Under the pieces are notes generated by a model. The model did not search any database. It saw only the letters and a program-made list of their open reading frames with translations, and was not told the origin of the DNA. Shown piece by piece: positions 8,084-17,082 of a stretch of DNA of 64,000 bases. The first letter of the stretch is position 1; each line of letters starts with the position of its first letter. A program made the position numbers and the translations under genes. The stretch covers positions 52,629 to 116,628 of the forward strand of contig NZ_JAIVFQ010000017.1 of assembly GCF_020829495.1 (NCBI RefSeq). Direction: 5' to 3'. This stretch comes from Nostoc favosum CHAB5714 (GTDB lineage Bacteria; Cyanobacteriota; Cyanobacteriia; Cyanobacteriales; Nostocaceae).

Positions 8084-8878
8084 TTATAAAGCTTTATCCC
8101 ACTCTAATTGATGAGCTAAACCATACTTAATAAAATCTTCTACTTTAGCTTTATCGCTTTTACCAAAAACACCTAAGCTGTAGGGATTATCTTGCATCCG
8201 TTGTGTAACTTGCTCTTTCTCAAATCGGATAACTTCATCTCTAGGTTTATCCGGTTTAAAAAAGTCTACAACCAAGACAGTTCTATCATAATTAGTATAA
8301 TTATGCGGACAGTGTGGATAACTATGATCTAAAACCAGGAATTTTCCTTCATGCCAATAAAGTTGCTCATGGCATATTTTCATAGCCACATCTCCCTCTG
8401 GCACGATTAATCCTAGATAGCCACGATTCATGTGAGGGTTGTAGTTTACATGCAGCTTGATATCCAAGCCGGGATGGAATGTACCAAAATACACATTTCT
8501 GATGATTCCATCATTGCTAAAATTAACTTTTTCTATTACTTTAGCCAAATTGGGGAAGTATTTCTCTCTTAATATAAGTGCTTTTTTTGATGCATCATCT
8601 GGCCCATAATCAGGATATTGTATTTGATGCGTCTGAATATATTTTTCAATAAACATACCTTGAAATAAAATCCCAAAAGCACTGTATTTTGCATCACCCT
8701 TGGTTTTAATCGTTTGACTTTTAGGGCCAAAAATATCATAAGTTAACTTTAACTCGTCATCAGATGCATTCTTAATAAAGCGTGTAAACTCATCTCTAAT
8801 CACTTGCCAGTTATCTTCAAAACTTTTGAGAAAAGTAAAATTTTTTGGGTCTATATGATACTCATTAAAACTTTCCAT
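8084..8878 (-). CDS. Aspartyl/asparaginyl beta-hydroxylase-like 2-oxoglutarate dioxygenase
   Basis: A 264-residue cupin-fold, Fe(II)/2-oxoglutarate dioxygenase of the AspH family. The family signature is clear: FHPGLDIKLHVNYNPHMNRGYLGL (2-oxoglutarate side), the metal histidine in LVLDHSYPHCPHNYT and RTVLVVDFFKP for the C-terminal strand. These enzymes hydroxylate Asp or Asn in peptides, or small amino acid derivatives in secondary metabolism. Bacterial AspH-like proteins lack the acidic second iron ligand, as appears here. The start ATG at 8878 is chosen over one nine codons upstream because AGGAGAAAA lies in front of it. It is 91 bases upstream of the MDR gene on the same strand and divergent from the amidohydrolase, with only about 105 bases between them. 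Confidence 0.85.
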   Translation of the reverse strand: MESFNEYHIDPKNFTFLKSFEDNWQVIRDEFTRFIKNASDDELKLTYDIFGPKSQTIKTKGDAKYSAFGILFQGMFIEKYIQTHQIQYPDYGPDDASKKALILREKYFPNLAKVIEKVNFSNDGIIRNVYFGTFHPGLDIKLHVNYNPHMNRGYLGLIVPEGDVAMKICHEQLYWHEGKFLVLDHSYPHCPHNYTNYDRTVLVVDFFKPDKPRDEVIRFEKEQVTQRMQDNPYSLGVFGKSDKAKVEDFIKYGLAHQLEWDKAL

Positions 8879-8983
8879 TGTCTTTTCTCCTGAAGATGAT
8901 TTCATAAAAAACCGTTATATAATGATGGGATTTGGTCTTCGTCCCGATTCGATGTTGGAATTCCTGACTAAACTCATTTTAGT

Positions 8984-10465
8984 GTGAGGTCTACTGTGTC
9001 TGAAACTGCCGTATTAGATAAAATTATCAAAAATGTGCGGGTAGTTCGTCCCCATCAGGATGTAATCGAACTACTCGATTTAGGCATTAAGGATGGAAAA
9101 TTTGCTCAGATTGCCCCTAATATTAGCGCAGACACAGGTAAAGAGGTATTTGATGGCAAAAATCTGCTAGGCTTTCCTGGGGTCGTGGATGCCCACATGC
9201 ACATCGGTATCTATCAACCTCTGGACAAAGATGCTGTAACTGAAACCAAAGCAGCCGCAATGGGAGGCGTGACTACCAGCTTAAATTACATCCGTACAGG
9301 GCAGTATTATCTTAACAAAGGCGGCTCCTACCGCGATTTTTTTCCAGAGGTGTTGGCGTTATCCGCAGGTAATTTTTTTGTAGATTACAGCTATCACATC
9401 GCACCTATAGCTAGCCAGCATATCGACGAAATACCTTTATTGTTTGAAGAACACGGTGTCTCTTCGTTTAAAATCTTCATGTTTTATGGCGGTTATGGGT
9501 TGCATGGTTTGTCAGACCAGCAAAACCTCTTTTTAATGATTAATAAAGAGGAACGGTACGATTTCGCCCATTTTGAATTTATTATGCGTGGTCTAACTCG
9601 CTTGATGGAAAAGCATCCAGAAGCGCGAGATACTATCAGCTTGAGTTTGCATTGCGAAGTTGCAGAAATTCTCAACGCTTATACCAAAATAGTTGAAAAC
9701 GATTATACTCTTAGCGGATTACACGCTTACAGTGCAGCACGTCCACCTCATTCCGAAGGTTTAGCAATTTGCATTGCTTCTTATTTGGCGCATGAGACTA
9801 ACTGTGCAAATATCAATTTGTTGCACCTGAGTTCGCGTAAAGCAATGGAAGCAGCTTTGACTATGCAAACTGCTTTTCCTCATATCAACTTTCGGCGAGA
9901 AGTTACTATCGGACATTTGTTATTAGATGTCGATACTCCCAATACAATTTGGGCAAAAGTCAACCCTCCTATTCGTCCCCGTGCCGATGTGGAATACTTA
10001 TGGCAAGCAGTACTCAACAATCAAGTAGATTGGATAGTTAGCGACCACGCTTGCTGTTCTGCTGAACAGAAAAGAAGTGCTAAAGACTCGGATAATATTT
10101 GGTTAGCAAAGTCTGGTTTTGGTGGTACAGAATATTTACTTTCTGGTGTATTTAGTGAAGGTAGCAAGCGGGGTATGTTTTACAATCACATGGCTAAGTT
10201 ACTATCTTGGAACCCATCGCGGCGTTTTGGTTTGTTAGAAAAAGGTGATATTGCTATTGGTTATGATGCTGACTTGGTGCTGTTAGACCCTAATGAAACC
10301 TTTGTGGTACGTGCGGCTGAGTCGGAGTCACAACAAGGTTACACACCTTTTGAAGGAGTTGAGTTAACCGGGCGGGTTAAGAGTACTTTTTTACGGGGAA
10401 ATTTGATTTACAATAACGGACAGGTTTTGGGTTCTCCAACTGGGCGCTATTTAAAAAGAGCATAG
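8984..10465 (+). CDS. Amidohydrolase, dihydropyrimidinase/dihydroorotase-like
   Basis: A 493-residue binuclear-metal amidohydrolase. All metal ligands of the hydantoinase/dihydroorotase type are in place: HxH at residues 71 and 73 (VVDAHMHIG), the lysine expected to be carbamylated at 163 (SSFKIFMFY), His223 (LSLHCE), His281 (LLHLSS) and Asp354 (IVSDHAC). It should open a cyclic amide such as a hydantoin, dihydropyrimidine or related ring in the cytoplasm. The protein is longer than dihydroorotase and lacks its usual pyrimidine operon context. The start is GTG at 8984; a GTG four codons later is equally possible. It is the only plus-strand member of this accessory cluster, ending five bases before the converging alpha/beta-hydrolase gene. 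Confidence 0.85.
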   Translation: MRSTVSETAVLDKIIKNVRVVRPHQDVIELLDLGIKDGKFAQIAPNISADTGKEVFDGKNLLGFPGVVDAHMHIGIYQPLDKDAVTETKAAAMGGVTTSLNYIRTGQYYLNKGGSYRDFFPEVLALSAGNFFVDYSYHIAPIASQHIDEIPLLFEEHGVSSFKIFMFYGGYGLHGLSDQQNLFLMINKEERYDFAHFEFIMRGLTRLMEKHPEARDTISLSLHCEVAEILNAYTKIVENDYTLSGLHAYSAARPPHSEGLAICIASYLAHETNCANINLLHLSSRKAMEAALTMQTAFPHINFRREVTIGHLLLDVDTPNTIWAKVNPPIRPRADVEYLWQAVLNNQVDWIVSDHACCSAEQKRSAKDSDNIWLAKSGFGGTEYLLSGVFSEGSKRGMFYNHMAKLLSWNPSRRFGLLEKGDIAIGYDADLVLLDPNETFVVRAAESESQQGYTPFEGVELTGRVKSTFLRGNLIYNNGQVLGSPTGRYLKRA

Positions 10466-10469
10466 AGTT

Positions 10470-11294
10470 TTAAACATTTGTATTGTCCAGAAACTCTATA
10501 ATTACCTTTGATATTTCTTCAGGTATTTGGTTCATCATGCAAATGGTTCCATCTGGAAACTCCACAACCTTAGCATGGGGAATTGCTTGTGATAAGAAAT
10601 ATCGGTCTTTTGCTAGTGCTAAACCTAATTTTTGGAATTCTTCTACATCGTCAATTCCCCAGACTATCAGTGTAGGACACTTAATTGAAGTAAACCTTTG
10701 GGCGGCATCTATACAGTAATTTCCTACTGCCCAAACTGCGTACAAAGGATAGCCAAAGCATTTCAAATCATCTAAAACCCAACGATGATTTAAATCAGCA
10801 GAACCTACATATCTGGAACGGGCTAACCATCTTTCCATCAAGTGAGAACCATCCTCTTTAATGACGAAACCTTCTTGAAACCGCTTCATTAAATCTGCTT
10901 TTCCAGCTTCACCAAAACCAGCAACGTTACACAAAATTAAATTATTGACCCGTTCCGGATAAGCTGAGGCTACTTCTCCAGAAACGAAAGCGCCCGTGTG
11001 GTTACCCAGAATATTTGTTTGTTCAATACTCAACTCATCCAACAGGGCAATAACAGTTTTAGCGTAGTCCGCCACTGAATACAATTTTGGTGGTTTATCA
11101 GATTCACCAAAACCCATAAGATCCATTGCTATCACGCGGTACTTTGTTACCAAAATGGACATTAATTCACGATATTCGTCACTACTGCGGGGGTTCATAT
11201 GCAGCAGTAACAAAGGCTCTCCTTCACCGCCAATCCGATAAAGAATCTGTCCATCTTCAGTGTCTAAAAAAGCTCGCTTGATTGGTTTATTCAT
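10470..11294 (-). CDS. Alpha/beta-hydrolase fold protein with a non-canonical nucleophile elbow
   Basis: The 274-residue protein has a standard fold start (EPLLLLHMNPRSSDEYRELM, oxyanion region; VIAMDLMGFGESDKP) and a cap region in the middle. The nucleophile elbow, normally G-x-S-x-G, reads LGNHTGAFVSG, so the serine position is histidine (about residue 98). The usual catalytic histidine region near the end reads FPDGTICMMNQIPEEI, again without histidine. A candidate acid is in LIVWGIDDVEEF. It may belong to the known subgroup with an HTG elbow, which may not act as ester hydrolases. It converges with the amidohydrolase with a four-base gap, and its activity is uncertain. Confidence 0.8.
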   Translation of the reverse strand: MNKPIKRAFLDTEDGQILYRIGGEGEPLLLLHMNPRSSDEYRELMSILVTKYRVIAMDLMGFGESDKPPKLYSVADYAKTVIALLDELSIEQTNILGNHTGAFVSGEVASAYPERVNNLILCNVAGFGEAGKADLMKRFQEGFVIKEDGSHLMERWLARSRYVGSADLNHRWVLDDLKCFGYPLYAVWAVGNYCIDAAQRFTSIKCPTLIVWGIDDVEEFQKLGLALAKDRYFLSQAIPHAKVVEFPDGTICMMNQIPEEISKVIIEFLDNTNV

Positions 11295-11349
11295 ACTACC
11301 CTGATAAATTTAGGATTTATATCAGCCTTTATTTAACTTCTTCAGCAAA

Positions 11350-11649
11350 TTACCTTTTCTGTGCTATGTTCTGTAACCATTCAATTAGGGGTCTTAAGGT
11401 TCCTGGCAATGCTGCTTCACTCACAGTCACTATATGCTGCTTACCATTATTTTCTACTGTCAACTTATACTGAAAGCGATCGCTCTGGGGATTTGGCGAG
11501 GTAATGTGTTCAGGTAGCCTAAATAAACCAGCAGCTTCCACCAGTAGGGGAAGTGTGCTGGCTTCGTTTGGCGGGAGAGTGTCTGTATCAACGGTTGTTT
11601 TCTTGGTAATCCCAGCAAAGCCGCCTGTGCGTTCAAAGGATATCCGCAT
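11350..11649 (-). CDS. Emfourin-like inhibitor of M4 metalloproteases
   Basis: A 99-residue small protein starting MRISFERTGGFAGITKKTTVDT, which matches the start of emfourins, the inhibitors found next to protealysin-like M4 proteases; the rest (LVEAAGLFRLPEHI, YKLTVENNGKQHIVTVSEAALP, LRPLIEWLQ) fits the same family. Emfourin binds the protease active site and blocks it inside the cell. The start at 11649 is chosen because it begins exactly at the conserved MRI and has AAAGAG upstream; a longer frame adds 32 unrelated residues. It lies downstream of the M4 protease gene on the same strand, 275 bases away, so the pair is a protease/inhibitor unit. Confidence 0.8.
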   Translation of the reverse strand: MRISFERTGGFAGITKKTTVDTDTLPPNEASTLPLLVEAAGLFRLPEHITSPNPQSDRFQYKLTVENNGKQHIVTVSEAALPGTLRPLIEWLQNIAQKR

Positions 11650-11924
11650 TTTTTTGCTCTTTGTTGCGCTACTTAGTTCGGAGAAATACAAACACTGGGA
11701 GATGATAGTTTTCAACTCGTAGTTTAGCAATAACAAGTAATACATCTAGTACTAATTCGTAATTCGTAATTAAGATACCTAGACAAAGGCTTGATACAGG
11801 CTATTTCTAATACTTTACTCTGTGCCTTAAACAATACATACTTGGACGATTTGATATAAAACTTAGGTGTTATTAGGAGTTAGAAACTGTGATTTTCTTA
11901 ACTCCTAACTTCTAACTCCTAACT

Positions 11925-13004
11925 CTAAATAACTCCTACCTTTTGCCAAGCGTTTTGCACAGCTTTTTGCTCATGACTGTCATTACCGTAGAGTTCGCCA
12001 GCAACTTGAATCGTGACGTTGGCAGCTTTTTTAAAATCTGCTTTGGCACGCAAGCGATCGCGTAAACTTATGTACCATATTTTACCAACTGTTTCCCAGG
12101 CATAACCACCAATCTCAACAGCCGCTAGATAAAAGGCATGGTTAGGAATTCCTGAGTTGATATGAACCCCAGCGTTATCTTCAACACCAGTATATTTATC
12201 TTTCATGTGACCTGGTTGGGGATCTTTACCCAATACTGGGTCATTGTATGCTGTTCCCGGTGCTTTGAGCGATCGCAGGGCAACACCTTTGACAGTCGCT
12301 ACTAAAAGACCTTCGCCAATGAGCCAATCTGCCTCTTGTGCAGTCTGATTTTTGCTCTTTTGTTTCACTAAGGAACCGAAGACATCAGAAAACGATTCAT
12401 TCAGTGCCCCAGGTTCACCATAATACTGTAAACCTGCTTCATGCTGGGTTATACCATGAACTAGCTCATGTCCAATAACATCAATTGACTTCGTGAAGCA
12501 TTGAAACATTTCTCCGTCGCCATCACCATAAACCATTTGGTCACCGTTCCAAAAGGCATTGTCATATTTAACGCCATAATGCACGGTGGAGTCTAAACGT
12601 AGTCCTTTGTCGTCAATGGAATTGCGATCGAATATCTCATAAAACAATTCATAAGTAGCACCAGCAGCATCGTAGGCTTCATTAACTGCTTCATCACTGC
12701 TGGGAGGATCTCCCTCACCACGCACTAGTGTACCAGGAAGTTGCTGGCCATATTTTGCATCGTAGATAGTGCGTCGCTTTTCACCCGGAGAAGGTGCAAA
12801 TGAGACATTACCTACAACATCTCTCCGTCCACGAAGCTGTGCCGAAATATTTAATGTATGAAAAGCCCAACTACGCTGCTGGGGGTTGCCATTTACAACG
12901 ACATTTTCCAGGATATGGGGCGGGATAATACAACAAATAGGGCATCTAGAGTTAAGTGGATGCTCAGACTTGAACCCGGCCGATTTCTTTTTATTTCGAG
13001 CCAT
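11925..13004 (-). CDS. M4-family neutral metalloprotease, protealysin-like
   Basis: A 359-residue thermolysin-family protease. The N-terminus carries the short protealysin-type propeptide signature (RCPICCIIPPHILENVVVNG), with no secretion signal. The zinc site HELVH is in VIGHELVHGITQHE, the third ligand is in GALNESFSDVFG, and the catalytic histidine is in NAGVHINSGIPNHAFYLAA. Proteases of this group mature by self-cleavage and act in the cytoplasm or leave by unusual routes. The start at 13004 (MARNKKKS) is chosen because AAAAGGAGA lies seven to ten bases before it; a longer frame adds 12 residues. The emfourin-like gene downstream would hold its activity in check. Function is a firm family call; targets are unknown. 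Confidence 0.92.
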   Translation of the reverse strand: MARNKKKSAGFKSEHPLNSRCPICCIIPPHILENVVVNGNPQQRSWAFHTLNISAQLRGRRDVVGNVSFAPSPGEKRRTIYDAKYGQQLPGTLVRGEGDPPSSDEAVNEAYDAAGATYELFYEIFDRNSIDDKGLRLDSTVHYGVKYDNAFWNGDQMVYGDGDGEMFQCFTKSIDVIGHELVHGITQHEAGLQYYGEPGALNESFSDVFGSLVKQKSKNQTAQEADWLIGEGLLVATVKGVALRSLKAPGTAYNDPVLGKDPQPGHMKDKYTGVEDNAGVHINSGIPNHAFYLAAVEIGGYAWETVGKIWYISLRDRLRAKADFKKAANVTIQVAGELYGNDSHEQKAVQNAWQKVGVI

Positions 13005-13233
13005 CCAAGATAGTCTCCTTTTAAAATTAAATATTGGCAAACAAAGGAGCAGAAAAACGAATCCGAATCGCCTATTCCTGGTTTGTTTTCTGAAAATATT
13101 TTTCTACTCTGTATTTTCGGATAGGTCTGTGGAGGATGGATAGTACCGTCACGGGTACTTCTGATGTGGAAATATTGCATAAAAACACAAGGCAAGCTTA
13201 ATGACCGCAAGTTTCAGCCAAAATCCTTGCGTG

Positions 13234-13426
13234 ATATCATGTCCGCTTGATTCCTTATTAAACCTGAAGAACCCCACCCCGCCAAAGCTACGCTTTGTCT
13301 CCCCTCCTGCTTGCGGGGAGGGGATTAAGGGGAGCCAGTGCGGTCTTGGGGTTCACCTGCGTGGAGCATCTGGCGTGTGGGGTGCAATGACTATGGGAAT
13401 CATAACTAATTATGCGAACATGATAT
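13234..13426. mobile_element. MITE-like element, ATATCATGTCCGC family, copy A
   Basis: The element starts ATATCATGTCCGC and ends GCGAACATGATAT, an inverted repeat of 13 bases with one mismatch. The inside carries inverted GC-rich blocks (CCCCACCCCGCCAAAGC and CCTCCTGCTTGCGGGGAGGG). Its interior matches the copy at 18660-18841 over most of its length; two further, shorter copies with the same ends lie at 49017-49143 and 52563-52707. No transposase is encoded, so it would be moved by an enzyme encoded elsewhere. It fills the gap between the M4 protease and the methyltransferase. Confidence 0.8.
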
Positions 13427-13591
13427 GAGTTAGCAAAACCTCCTTTACAGACCTAATGCGTTTATATATTAATTCTGATCAAGGGAAATAATGTTATTTA
13501 TTGCTGTTTTGTTACTATCAAGCTGTTAATATTATAAATACCCATTGGAGACAGGCAAATCCCAAATTCAGGCATCCAAAATCTAAAATTT

Positions 13592-14308
13592 TCACAGCCA
13601 GCCACCAAACACCGCCAGACCATAATACTTCCAAGGTACCGCAACTGTCTTAAATCTAGCTTTGCTCAACATTTGTAAATGAGCATCTAAGCTAGCTAGC
13701 TGGTCTTGACTAGAGTAACCTTGGGTAGTGCTGGTGCCACGTTTAGCGCGAATCTCTGTCAAACTAATTCCCTGTTGAAGTGACCATTCTTCTCGTGCCA
13801 CCTTGTAAACTTCTGCTAAGGCTGGTGATTCTGGTAAAGTAGGGTCTGCATTCCAAAAACAGCCGTCTTGAGTGAGGCTAGCAGCAATTCGCCCAAATAA
13901 CTTCAATTTCATCTCGTCCTGGAGATGGTGAATTGCCAAGGATGAGACACAAGCATCAAATTCGCTACCAATATCAAACTTCTCTGGATTATCTGCCCAG
14001 TCGCCAAAATCTGCTTGTGTACCAGTCCAGTGTTGTTGATATCCTGCTGCTGTGATTTTATTTTGGGCAAATTGCAGCATTCGCGGTGAGTAATCTAAGG
14101 CAATTACTTGGGCATCTGGAAAGCGGTTGAGTATCTTGAGACTGAGTTCGCCCGTACCGCAACCTAATTCTAAAATACGCCGACTTGTGGAAGGCACACA
14201 ACGGGTAATTACCTCCAACATTTCATCGTATCTTGGTAACAGTTGGCGAATACCAGTGTCAAAATCAGCAGTGTTGGCAAATACCTCTCCGGGAAATACC
14301 TGTTGCAT
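13592..14308 (-). CDS. Class I SAM-dependent methyltransferase
   Basis: A 238-residue Rossmann-fold methyltransferase. Motif I is RILELGCGTGELSLKIL (residues about 44-60), the acidic end of strand 2 is in VIALDYSPRML, and CVSSLAIHHLQDEMKL is the motif IV/post-I region seen in ubiquinone/menaquinone-type and trans-aconitate-type enzymes. The protein uses S-adenosylmethionine in the cytoplasm; acceptor unknown. The gene stands alone: a MITE-like element lies downstream and the long mysA leader region upstream, transcribed in the opposite direction. Length and motifs are complete. It could serve small-molecule methylation, but nothing here fixes the substrate. Confidence 0.88.
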   Translation of the reverse strand: MQQVFPGEVFANTADFDTGIRQLLPRYDEMLEVITRCVPSTSRRILELGCGTGELSLKILNRFPDAQVIALDYSPRMLQFAQNKITAAGYQQHWTGTQADFGDWADNPEKFDIGSEFDACVSSLAIHHLQDEMKLKLFGRIAASLTQDGCFWNADPTLPESPALAEVYKVAREEWSLQQGISLTEIRAKRGTSTTQGYSSQDQLASLDAHLQMLSKARFKTVAVPWKYYGLAVFGGWL

Positions 14309-15280
14309 GGTGATTGGAACAAATAGACATACTAATCAATATTAATCATCCATCACTACTGAGGTACACGCTACATCAGCAGGAGCAACTTTTATTATTA
14401 AAAAATATTCACTTAATATACTTTTGACAGAATACATATATCACATTTTATGTTAGTTACCAACAAGTGATCTATTAATTTAGGCTGAAATCTCATAATC
14501 TTAAACGAAAAAGCCAACTTAACTCTTTTTTAAGATTTTTAAATATAAAATTGCTCATGTCTTGAGTTAAACTGATGTGTGTAATTAGTAACTCTAATAA
14601 ATGAAAATTTTGGGTTTTCAAAAGTTACTGACGTTGGTATATTAAATACTGAACAGAAAGTTAACTAAAACAAACTAAAAGTCCACTGGCATTCTGAGTA
14701 AAACAGAGTGTAGCAAGTTTAGCGATAAAAGGTTCGAGACTAATGCTAAAAAACAGCGAACTGAAGGTTAATCAGGGCTGTAATCTTAAATGGAAGCCCG
14801 GAGATAAACTATTTATCCAGTTTTATCTGTTAGAAATTTTGCGAATTAAAACAGTTGTAACTCTATATCCATAGCATAGATATAGCAGATTCATAGTGAA
14901 GTTAATCTGCATTCAGGTTCATTTCCTATAAGTCTATACTGGAGTTAATCTAAATTAAGGTTAACTTGTTGAATTCAGGTCAACAATCCCAAAATAACGC
15001 AAGGGTTATGATGATAAATTTTTAATGGGACTAGTTGATTAGTCTTGAGGCTAGCTAAAATTAGAAGTTAGCCTATAACAGAATTTATCTAAGTACATGG
15101 ACTTGTTGAGTAACATTGCAAGCCATCAATATAAATGAGCTTTTATAGTGAAAGCTTGCTTTAGAGTGCCTTTAATTTCCGGCGACTAAAAGCATCATTT
15201 GTTATTGCCATGCACTAGTGGAAATCGAAAATATTGCCTGAATTCTCACAAATTTTTCAGTTCTATCAAGGTCAACAATA
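14309..15280. other. Long AT-rich region between the methyltransferase and mysA
   Basis: No open frame or RNA gene is recognised in these 972 bases. The last 550 bases contain several imperfect copies of GTTAATC-type words (near 14767, 14895, 14946 and 14960, such as AAGGTTAATC, AAGTTAATCTG and GAGTTAATCTAAATTAAGG). They might be regulatory sites for the UV-responsive mysA, but that is speculation. A long untranslated leader or a small RNA is also possible. Confidence 0.4.
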
Positions 15281-16513
15281 ATGAGTAATGTTCAAGCATC
15301 GTTTAAAGCAACAGAAGCTGAATTTCGCGTGGAAGGATACGAAAAAATTGAGTTTAGTCTTGTATACGTAAACGGCGCATTTGATATCAATAACAGAGAA
15401 ATTGCAGACAGCTATGAGAAATTTGGCCGCTGTTTGACGGTGATTGATGCCAATGTCAATAGGCTATACGGTAAGCAAATAAAGTCATATTTTAAACACT
15501 ATGACATTGATCTAACTGTAGTTCCCATTGTCATTACCGAGCCGACTAAAACCCTTGCAACTTTTGAAAAAATTGTTGACGCTTTTTCTGACTTTGGTTT
15601 AATTCGCAAAGAACCGGTGTTAGTAGTGGGTGGTGGTTTAATCACTGATGTAGCTGGGTTTGCGTGCGCTGCTTACCGCCGCAAGAGCAACTACATTCGC
15701 GTTCCGACAACACTGATTGGTTTGATTGATGCAGGTGTGGCGATTAAGGTTGCAGTCAACCATCGCAAGTTGAAAAATCGCTTGGGTGCATATCATGCTC
15801 CTTTGAAAGTTATCCTCGATTTCTCCTTTTTGCAAACATTACCAACGGCTCAAGTTCGTAATGGCATGGCAGAATTAGTCAAAATTGCTGTTGTTGCGAA
15901 CTCTGAAGTTTTTGAAATGCTGGATGAGTATGGCGAAGAACTGCTGCATACTCACTTTGGATATGTGAATGGCACAAGTGAACTCAAAGCGATCGCTCAC
16001 AAACTCAATTACAAGGCAATTAAAACTATGCTGGAGTTAGAAACTCCTAATTTGCATGAGTTAGACCTCGATCGCGTCATTGCCTACGGCCACACTTGGA
16101 GTCCTACCTTAGAATTAGCTCCGATGATACCGTTGTTTCATGGTCATGCCGTCAATATAGACATGGCTTTGTCTGCAACCATTGCTGCTAGACGTGGCTA
16201 CATTACATCAGGAGAACGCGATCGCATTTTGGGCTTGATGAGTCGTGTGGGTTTATCAATCGATCATCCTTTACTAGATAGCGATTTGCTCTGGTATGCT
16301 ACCCAATCTATCAGCTTAACGCGAGACGGCAAACAACGCGCAGCTATGCCCAAACCTATTGGTGAGTGCTTCTTTGTCAACGATTTCACCCGTGAAGAAT
16401 TAGATGCAGCTTTAGCTGAACACAAACGTTTGTGTGCTACATACCCTCGTGGCGGAGATGGGATTGACGCTTACATAGAAACTCAAGAAGAATCCAAACT
16501 ATTGGGAGTGTGA
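15281..16513 (+). CDS. mysA: MysA, desmethyl-4-deoxygadusol synthase
   Basis: A 410-residue sugar-phosphate cyclase of the dehydroquinate synthase superfamily. It is longer than AroB and carries the cyanobacterial MysA pattern: [66 protein letters not shown] NAD/metal region (residues about 115-180), [12 protein letters not shown] and metal ligands in [11 protein letters not shown] and [10 protein letters not shown]. It converts sedoheptulose 7-phosphate to desmethyl-4-deoxygadusol, the first step to mycosporine sunscreens. The start ATG has AAGG eight bases before it. The next gene, mysB, begins five bases downstream but is broken, so the product of MysA cannot be methylated by this locus. 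The gene itself has no visible defect. Confidence 0.92.
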   Translation: MSNVQASFKATEAEFRVEGYEKIEFSLVYVNGAFDINNREIADSYEKFGRCLTVIDANVNRLYGKQIKSYFKHYDIDLTVVPIVITEPTKTLATFEKIVDAFSDFGLIRKEPVLVVGGGLITDVAGFACAAYRRKSNYIRVPTTLIGLIDAGVAIKVAVNHRKLKNRLGAYHAPLKVILDFSFLQTLPTAQVRNGMAELVKIAVVANSEVFEMLDEYGEELLHTHFGYVNGTSELKAIAHKLNYKAIKTMLELETPNLHELDLDRVIAYGHTWSPTLELAPMIPLFHGHAVNIDMALSATIAARRGYITSGERDRILGLMSRVGLSIDHPLLDSDLLWYATQSISLTRDGKQRAAMPKPIGECFFVNDFTREELDAALAEHKRLCATYPRGGDGIDAYIETQEESKLLGV

Positions 16514-16517
16514 AAAC

Positions 16518-17082
16518 ATGACCAGTATTTTAGGACGAGATACCGCTAGACCGATAACCCCACACAGCATTCTGGTAGCGCAGTTACAAAAAACCCTCAG
16601 AATGGCAGAACACGCTCCTACAAAAAACCGCATTCCACGCAAAGGAAAAACTTTTATGCCATTGAATGTAATCCCCGCACCCATTCGGCGATTACAATGT
16701 TCTATAATCACCCAGGTGTTGCAGAAGCCTATTTTGGGAAAACTCCCCTAGCTGCACCTCTGGAACCTCTTGCAGATAGCAAGCCTACTTACTGGATATA
16801 CAGCGTATTTCAGGTAAATGAAGTACACGGGTAGGGGCACAACATGTTGTGCCCCTACGATTATCTGTACCTCACGCCTGTTGCAATCTGCTGTATCACT
16901 AAATATGGCGATTGACTGGGATTCGCTCTGGGCAACAATTACAAACTTGGTTTGGGAGGTTAGTACGAGGTACAGATGCCATTTATCGTCTGGATGATCC
17001 TTTACCATTTTTAACTTTGCATCATTGGCAGATTACTTTACTTTTGCTACAAAATCTGGTTTTTAAAGTTATCCATATTTAG
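16518..17082 (+). pseudogene. Deletion fusion: mysB start joined to mysC end
   Basis: The first 31 codons (MTSILGRDTARPITPHSILV, then AQLQKTLRMAE) are the start of the MysB O-methyltransferase. The sequence then jumps to the C-terminal part of the ATP-grasp ligase MysC, first in another frame: FYAIECNPRTHSAITMFYNH from 16651, continuing through GVAEAYFGKTPLAAPLEPLA to YWIY. A small inverted-repeat element (16798-16897) interrupts it, after which MysC resumes in a third frame: IWRLTGIRSGQQLQTWFGRL, then LVRGTDAIYRLDDPLPFLTL and LLLLQNL, ending in non-family residues at 17082. Most of mysB and the ATP-grasp core of mysC are gone. Homology is from memory of these families, but the residue runs are long and distinctive. 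Confidence 0.88.
16798..16897. mobile_element. About 100-bp inverted-repeat insertion inside the mysC remnant
   Basis: The insert begins ATACAGCGTATTTCAG and ends CAATCTGCTGTAT; the ends are imperfect inverted repeats (ATACAGC outermost). It contains the perfect palindrome core GTAGGGGCACAACATGTTGTGCCCCTAC. It splits the codons for YWIY and IWRLTG of MysC, and TAT is repeated at both borders, consistent with insertion at a TA or TAT target. No protein is encoded. Confidence 0.75.

Noticed and set aside
16748..17008. 86-residue minus-strand frame across the mysC remnant
   Set aside because: Antisense to a recognisable mysC fragment and includes the inserted element; no family.
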